From positions 1-9,901 of the forward strand of contig URNE01000054.1 of the NCBI GenBank assembly GCA_900549045.1: 9,901 nt of DNA, read 5' to 3'. The stretch's first letter is position 1; each line of letters starts with the position of its first letter. This document shows positions 6,093 through 9,901 of this stretch, piece by piece. The translations under genes were made by a program, and so were the position numbers. Below the pieces are notes generated by a model. That model saw nothing but the letters and a program-made list of their open reading frames with translations. It was not told the DNA's origin and did no database searches. The DNA is from an uncultured bacterium (GTDB lineage: Bacteria > Verrucomicrobiota > Lentisphaeria > Victivallales > UBA1829).

Positions 6093-6132
6093 ACTGCCGC
6101 TTGATTTTTTCAAGCGGCAGTTTTTTGTTTTT
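6093..6132 (+). terminator. Strong hairpin with T-run, intrinsic terminator facing plus strand
   Basis: CTGCCGCTTG (6094-6103) pairs perfectly with CAAGCGGCAG (6111-6120). The stem extends by A6093-T6121 outside and A6104-T6110 inside, giving 12 bp with a TTTTT loop. It is followed on the plus strand by TTTTTTGTTTTT (6121-6132). This is a textbook intrinsic terminator for plus-strand transcription, yet both flanking genes are on the minus strand. It sits just past the stop of the giant gene (6131), so it would also be the first hairpin in that minus-strand transcript. On that strand the bases after the stem (TGTATAGC) are not a U-tract. The hairpin is certain; its working direction is not. 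Confidence 0.6.
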
Positions 6133-9100
6133 ACGCAATAACCGTCCAGTTGGAATCGACTCCGCGTCCGACTTCGCACCACTTGGAGAAATCTCCGCCG
6201 TCGTAGTAGCCGAGCATGCCGGTCGATTTCTGACGGACAAGGAGATCGTCCTTCTTGTCGCCGTTGTAATCGCCCGCGCCGACCACGAACCAGTCATTCG
6301 CATCAAGCTGACCGAGCTTCTTCCAGGACTTGGTGAGACCGTCTTCAAGCTTGACGACCAGTCCATTCTGGTTGTTGAAGAGAATCATATCATCCTGACC
6401 GTCGCAGGAGAAGTCGCCGATTGCGGCGAATTCCCATCCCTGCGCGCTTCCGAATCCGGTTCCGAGGTTCGTGAGATTTCCGTTGATGTCGGTCGTGTAG
6501 AACGTTCCCTGATAATCGAAGAGAATTTCCGCTTTGCCGTCACCGTTGAAATCTCCGGCGCCCTTGAGCACCCAGTCGCCGCTGAATCCGCCCTTGATCT
6601 GAGTCCAATTGTCAGTTCCATCGGTCCATACGCCGAGGACTCCGTTATCCTGATCGTGCCAGATGATGGAGCTTGTTCCGCGGGTTCCGGTAATATTGGC
6701 GACTTTGACATTCCAGTTGATATTATCCGTGTTCGTCAGATAACCGATGTTGACCCACTTGCTCGTATCGCCGCCGTCATAGTAGCCGATGTAGGCGCCC
6801 TTGACACCGTTGACTGTCACGTTGCCGACGAGAACGACATCCGCCTTTCCGTCGACGTTCATATCGAACGCGCCCTTGACTTCCCAATCCGTCGGCTGAG
6901 CCATGCCCTGCCCTCTCCAGTCATTCTTTCCGTTCATCCAGAAGCCGAGCTGGTTGTCGCCGCCAGTGTACTGGAAGAGGATATCGCTGATGTTGTTTCC
7001 GTCGATATCGCCTTTGGCATTGAAGTACGTATAGGTAATCTTGTTGCTGATCACGCTTTCCAGACCGGAGCCGTCAACCGCGCTGACCCAGAAGGAGCGT
7101 TTTCCGGAAGGAGCAGTGCCGTAAAGCCCCGCAAGCACCTTGCCTGCGGAGACATAGGTCAGCATGTCGCCGTCTTTGTAAGTGTCATAAACGGTGGTTT
7201 CCTTGCCGTTGCTCGTATAAATCTTGTAGCTCTTGATGCCGTACGCATCATAGACCGGATCCCATTCAATGAGATAGAGAGAACCCGGATAATCCTTCAT
7301 GTACTGCTTGTACGCGGCTTTCTGAGCATCGGTCAGGCCGCTGAACTCTTCTCTGGAGAGATCGTCTTCCGTGAGTGCGCGAACCGCTTTGAGCTTCGGT
7401 GCATTCGGAGCATAATAGTCGTTGGTCGGACGGCCTTCTGCAATGGTTTCATCGACGAAGCGGAATTTGTTGATCTTATCCAGCGTTCTGCTGTTGCCGT
7501 AAGCATCGCTGACCGTGACCTTCCAGTAGACATACGGAGGCAGCTCATCGCCTACACGCCAGTCGTTGTGAATCAAACTCTCGGCATATTCTGCCAGATA
7601 AGCGATCAGATTGTTGGAGGAGTTCAGCGAATACGTTGTAACGCTTCCGGTTCTGGCGAATTTCTCCGTAGAAAAGACATCGTCGGTGCAGTTTGCATCC
7701 GAGTAGAATGTAACCTGATAGTACACTCCCGACACATCCGTGAAGTCTCCGCCGATGCTGAGCGTAAGATCAAGATTGGCCGGCTGACGAACTTGGGCAT
7801 AATTCGGTCCGCGCGGATCGTCAACCATTTCCCAGTCGATCGTAAGGGTGGATTTTGTTGTCGCTGTATTGAAATCACCCTGCGGAGTTGTGACCTTAAT
7901 GGTAATTGTCTCGGCGCCCATGAGCTTTCCGGATTCATTGCCGGCGTTATCGCGGGCGGCAACGGCCCAGTAGTAGGTTCCATCGCCGAACCCCATGTTT
8001 CTCATATCTTCATTGTTCATCGAAGTGAACGTGCCGTCAATGGTGATTGCAATGGCATTGCTCATATCCGAGCTGGTGCTGAAGTAGAGAACATAATCGC
8101 GGAGACCGGAAACAGCCTCTTCCGCCGAAATCTGTCCGTCAACCGCCGCACTCCAGGTGAAGTAATAGGTTCCGTCAACTCTGGACGAAACGATATCGGA
8201 AGTCGTAAAGCTCGGAGCATGGAGGTCTCCGGTCGGCGTATACGTTGCGGAAGAGAAGGTCAGGCTGCCGTCTGCATTTCTCTTGACCAGACGATACTGG
8301 ATATTCTTCTGCGAAGCCGGAATTGTGTATCCGAAACCGACGGTATCCTGCTCTAAAACATCAGTCCAGTCATCCGAACCGCTTGCTGCACTTTGCAGAA
8401 TATAGGTTCCGGCGGTTCCGCCGTCGGTCCAGGTAATAGAAACCCAAAGCGTATTGCTGTCCACATAGGAAACCGTAATGGACTCATTCATGAACGCCGG
8501 ATCGGGAAACGGTGTCCAGAAGAAGGAGTTCGAGTTCTGATCCAAATCGAACTGCAAACCGGATTTGAAGCCCTTGGAGTCAACGGCTTCGACAGCCCAG
8601 TAGTAGCCGGATTTTCCGGCAAGCCCGTCAAGGTTGGAAATCGTTACAGAAAGATTGTCTGTTGCCGAAACCGAACGCACCCGCGTCCAGTAGGTTCCGT
8701 CGACACTAATGTAAACATCGTATCCGGCAATCAGGTACGGGTCGCCAAGCGCCTCCTTCCAGCTCAGGGTAACTGTAAAGTTCTGATTGTCTCCGGAAAC
8801 CACAGGCTCATACATATTGGCGGGGGTGAAGGTGATTGTTCCGGGCTGCATGGCGATGATCGTCGTAATGTCCGTAGTTGCGGTATTGCCGGCTTTATCT
8901 TCCACGCACAGACGCCAGTAAGTCGGGCATTCGCCATTGCTGTTCGCGGGAATGTCGCGGGTATCAATACCGGCTGTCGTATATTCGAATTTACCGTCAG
9001 AAAAGACCAAATCGTCAAAGGTTTTGACCGTAACCCAGACCTCGTTGCCATCCGCGGCGAGCTTGCGGTACTGGAGCGTGTAGAGTTTGACGCCGGAGGG

Positions 9101-9901
9101 GCCGCCGGCGACTTCATCGCTGCCGGCGATGTCCGTCGCCTGATTGATTGAGAATGTAACAACCAGGTCAATACCGCCCGCGGTATTCTTCTCATACTTT
9201 TTATCAAGCAAAGTCAGAGCGCCATTGACAGGAGCGGTCACATCGCCTTGAAGCGTTTTGAATTTGAGCTTTCCGCTTTCATTTCCGGCCGCATCTCTGG
9301 CGGTAATATAATAGGTGTACTTCTGGTTAAGGGCTGAAAGCACAGTCAGTTTTGCCGAATAGATCGACTCTTTGTTTGCGGCGAGCTGATATCTCTGATA
9401 TTCCGAATCACCTTCCGCTTTGTAGTAGATGACATATTCCGTAACACCGGAGACGGACTCGTCCACCGCCATTTCCTTGTTCCAGGACCAGTAGATGGTG
9501 TTCGCGACATAATTGAAACTCGTCGTAATTGTAATGGAATCGCAGATGGTCGATTTCACGGGAGGCGTCTTGTCTTCGCCAACCGCCAAATAACGACAGA
9601 CACTGCTCCACTTGCCTTCTGTATTATTGTTGGAAATTGCTCTGACGCGCCAGTAGTAATTCTTGTTGAAGTCACTATTGGTGAGATAGAACTGATTCGA
9701 AGTCGTCTGGCGAGTAAGAACTGTATAGTTGGACTGACTTGGACCATCAAAAATTGCCCTCAATTCATCGTCGGTCAGATTGCGATCCAGCCCCGCATCG
9801 AAGAATTGAATCTCGTAATACTGAAGTCCGGATTCAAATGCGTTGCGCATATCCGTCCATTCCAAAACCGAAAGGGCGCTGGAAAGGTCTCCAAGTCTGT
9901 T
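6131..9901 (-). CDS. Giant surface protein with Fn3-like modules and C-terminal FG-GAP repeats, 5' end outside window
   Basis: The last 1256 residues of a larger protein. The frame is open to the right edge, with coding-like sequence (NRLGDLSSALSVLEWTD) before the first possible start, so the N-terminus and any signal peptide lie beyond. About eight fibronectin III-like modules begin near residues 1, 112, 222, 354, 471, 561, 676 and 830, several joined by TAP/APS linkers (DKTPPV, GDVTAPV, GDLHAPS). Many carry the YYWAV-ARDNAGNESGK pattern of Fn3 strands F-G. Residues 964-1256 hold six FG-GAP/VCBS repeats at ~46-58-residue spacing. Calcium-type loops occur at DIDGNN (965), DMNVDG, DFNGDG, DFSCDG and DYNGDK (1211); the third repeat (ANITGTRG, 1068) has lost its acidic ligands. 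This plan fits an exported adhesive or carbohydrate-facing cell-surface protein; the ligand is unknown. No catalytic domain is seen. Its third codon positions are visibly less GC-rich than in mnmG and its neighbours. Confidence 0.9.
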   Translation of the reverse strand, partial: NRLGDLSSALSVLEWTDMRNAFESGLQYYEIQFFDAGLDRNLTDDELRAIFDGPSQSNYTVLTRQTTSNQFYLTNSDFNKNYYWRVRAISNNNTEGKWSSVCRYLAVGEDKTPPVKSTICDSITITTSFNYVANTIYWSWNKEMAVDESVSGVTEYVIYYKAEGDSEYQRYQLAANKESIYSAKLTVLSALNQKYTYYITARDAAGNESGKLKFKTLQGDVTAPVNGALTLLDKKYEKNTAGGIDLVVTFSINQATDIAGSDEVAGGPSGVKLYTLQYRKLAADGNEVWVTVKTFDDLVFSDGKFEYTTAGIDTRDIPANSNGECPTYWRLCVEDKAGNTATTDITTIIAMQPGTITFTPANMYEPVVSGDNQNFTVTLSWKEALGDPYLIAGYDVYISVDGTYWTRVRSVSATDNLSVTISNLDGLAGKSGYYWAVEAVDSKGFKSGLQFDLDQNSNSFFWTPFPDPAFMNESITVSYVDSNTLWVSITWTDGGTAGTYILQSAASGSDDWTDVLEQDTVGFGYTIPASQKNIQYRLVKRNADGSLTFSSATYTPTGDLHAPSFTTSDIVSSRVDGTYYFTWSAAVDGQISAEEAVSGLRDYVLYFSTSSDMSNAIAITIDGTFTSMNNEDMRNMGFGDGTYYWAVAARDNAGNESGKLMGAETITIKVTTPQGDFNTATTKSTLTIDWEMVDDPRGPNYAQVRQPANLDLTLSIGGDFTDVSGVYYQVTFYSDANCTDDVFSTEKFARTGSVTTYSLNSSNNLIAYLAEYAESLIHNDWRVGDELPPYVYWKVTVSDAYGNSRTLDKINKFRFVDETIAEGRPTNDYYAPNAPKLKAVRALTEDDLSREEFSGLTDAQKAAYKQYMKDYPGSLYLIEWDPVYDAYGIKSYKIYTSNGKETTVYDTYKDGDMLTYVSAGKVLAGLYGTAPSGKRSFWVSAVDGSGLESVISNKITYTYFNAKGDIDGNNISDILFQYTGGDNQLGFWMNGKNDWRGQGMAQPTDWEVKGAFDMNVDGKADVVLVGNVTVNGVKGAYIGYYDGGDTSKWVNIGYLTNTDNINWNVKVANITGTRGTSSIIWHDQDNGVLGVWTDGTDNWTQIKGGFSGDWVLKGAGDFNGDGKAEILFDYQGTFYTTDINGNLTNLGTGFGSAQGWEFAAIGDFSCDGQDDMILFNNQNGLVVKLEDGLTKSWKKLGQLDANDWFVVGAGDYNGDKKDDLLVRQKSTGMLGYYDGGDFSKWCEVGRGVDSNWTVIA

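Noticed and set aside
6101..8356. Long plus-strand open frame of 751 codons opposite the giant surface protein
   Set aside because: Despite its length, it is fully antisense to well-defined Fn3 and FG-GAP repeats, begins inside the terminator hairpin, has no ribosome site and shows no domain. Its repeated patterns are the shadow of the sense-strand repeats.
8393..9151. Plus-strand open frame of 252 codons
   Set aside because: It is also antisense to the Fn3 modules, with no independent support.

Overview
This 9.9-kb window looks like a piece of a bacterial chromosome of moderately high GC. It probably comes from the Planctomycetota-Verrucomicrobiota-Chlamydiota group, with a Lentisphaerota (Victivallis-like) flavour. 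That assignment is an inference from the very large secreted-type fibronectin III plus FG-GAP protein beside a bacterial-style mnmG with strong Shine-Dalgarno sites; no marker gene here settles it. There are seven protein genes, two of them cut by the window edges. No tRNA, rRNA, CRISPR array, insertion sequence or phage gene was seen.

Layout from left to right. (1) Positions 1-998, minus strand: a membrane-anchored coiled-coil protein with a good start, ribosome site and promoter. The left ~400 bases of its frame cross a glycine/serine-type low-complexity tract whose codon signal lies on the opposite strand, so the 3' part of this gene is doubtful. (2) Positions 999-1176: a divergent promoter region with a 12-bp palindrome. 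(3) Positions 1177-1788, plus: a metallo-beta-lactamase-fold (glyoxalase II-like) hydrolase. (4) Positions 1781-2395, minus: a MarC-family membrane protein, overlapping the hydrolase tail to tail by 8 bp. (5) Positions 2396-2510: a second divergent spacer. (6) Positions 2511-4373, plus: mnmG (tRNA wobble-uridine modification), with a TTG start. (7) Positions 4366-5325, plus: an ABC-transporter permease of the DppC/OppC type, overlapping mnmG by 8 bp and so probably translationally coupled. (8) Positions 5308-6018, minus: a class I glutamine-amidotransferase-like gamma-glutamyl hydrolase (PuuD family), overlapping the permease tail to tail by 18 bp. (9) Positions 6019-6130: a short spacer with a strong hairpin whose T-run faces the plus strand. 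(10) Positions 6131-9901, minus: the C-terminal 1256 residues of a giant modular surface protein made of about eight Fn3-like modules and a C-terminal six-repeat FG-GAP/VCBS propeller-like region.

The genes do not form an obvious single pathway. The layout is compact: two divergent pairs, two convergent pairs with overlapping ends, and one translationally coupled pair. I do not see a convincing new defence, mobile or biosynthetic system. The least explained region is the left-hand low-complexity tract at 1-407 and its strand switch.
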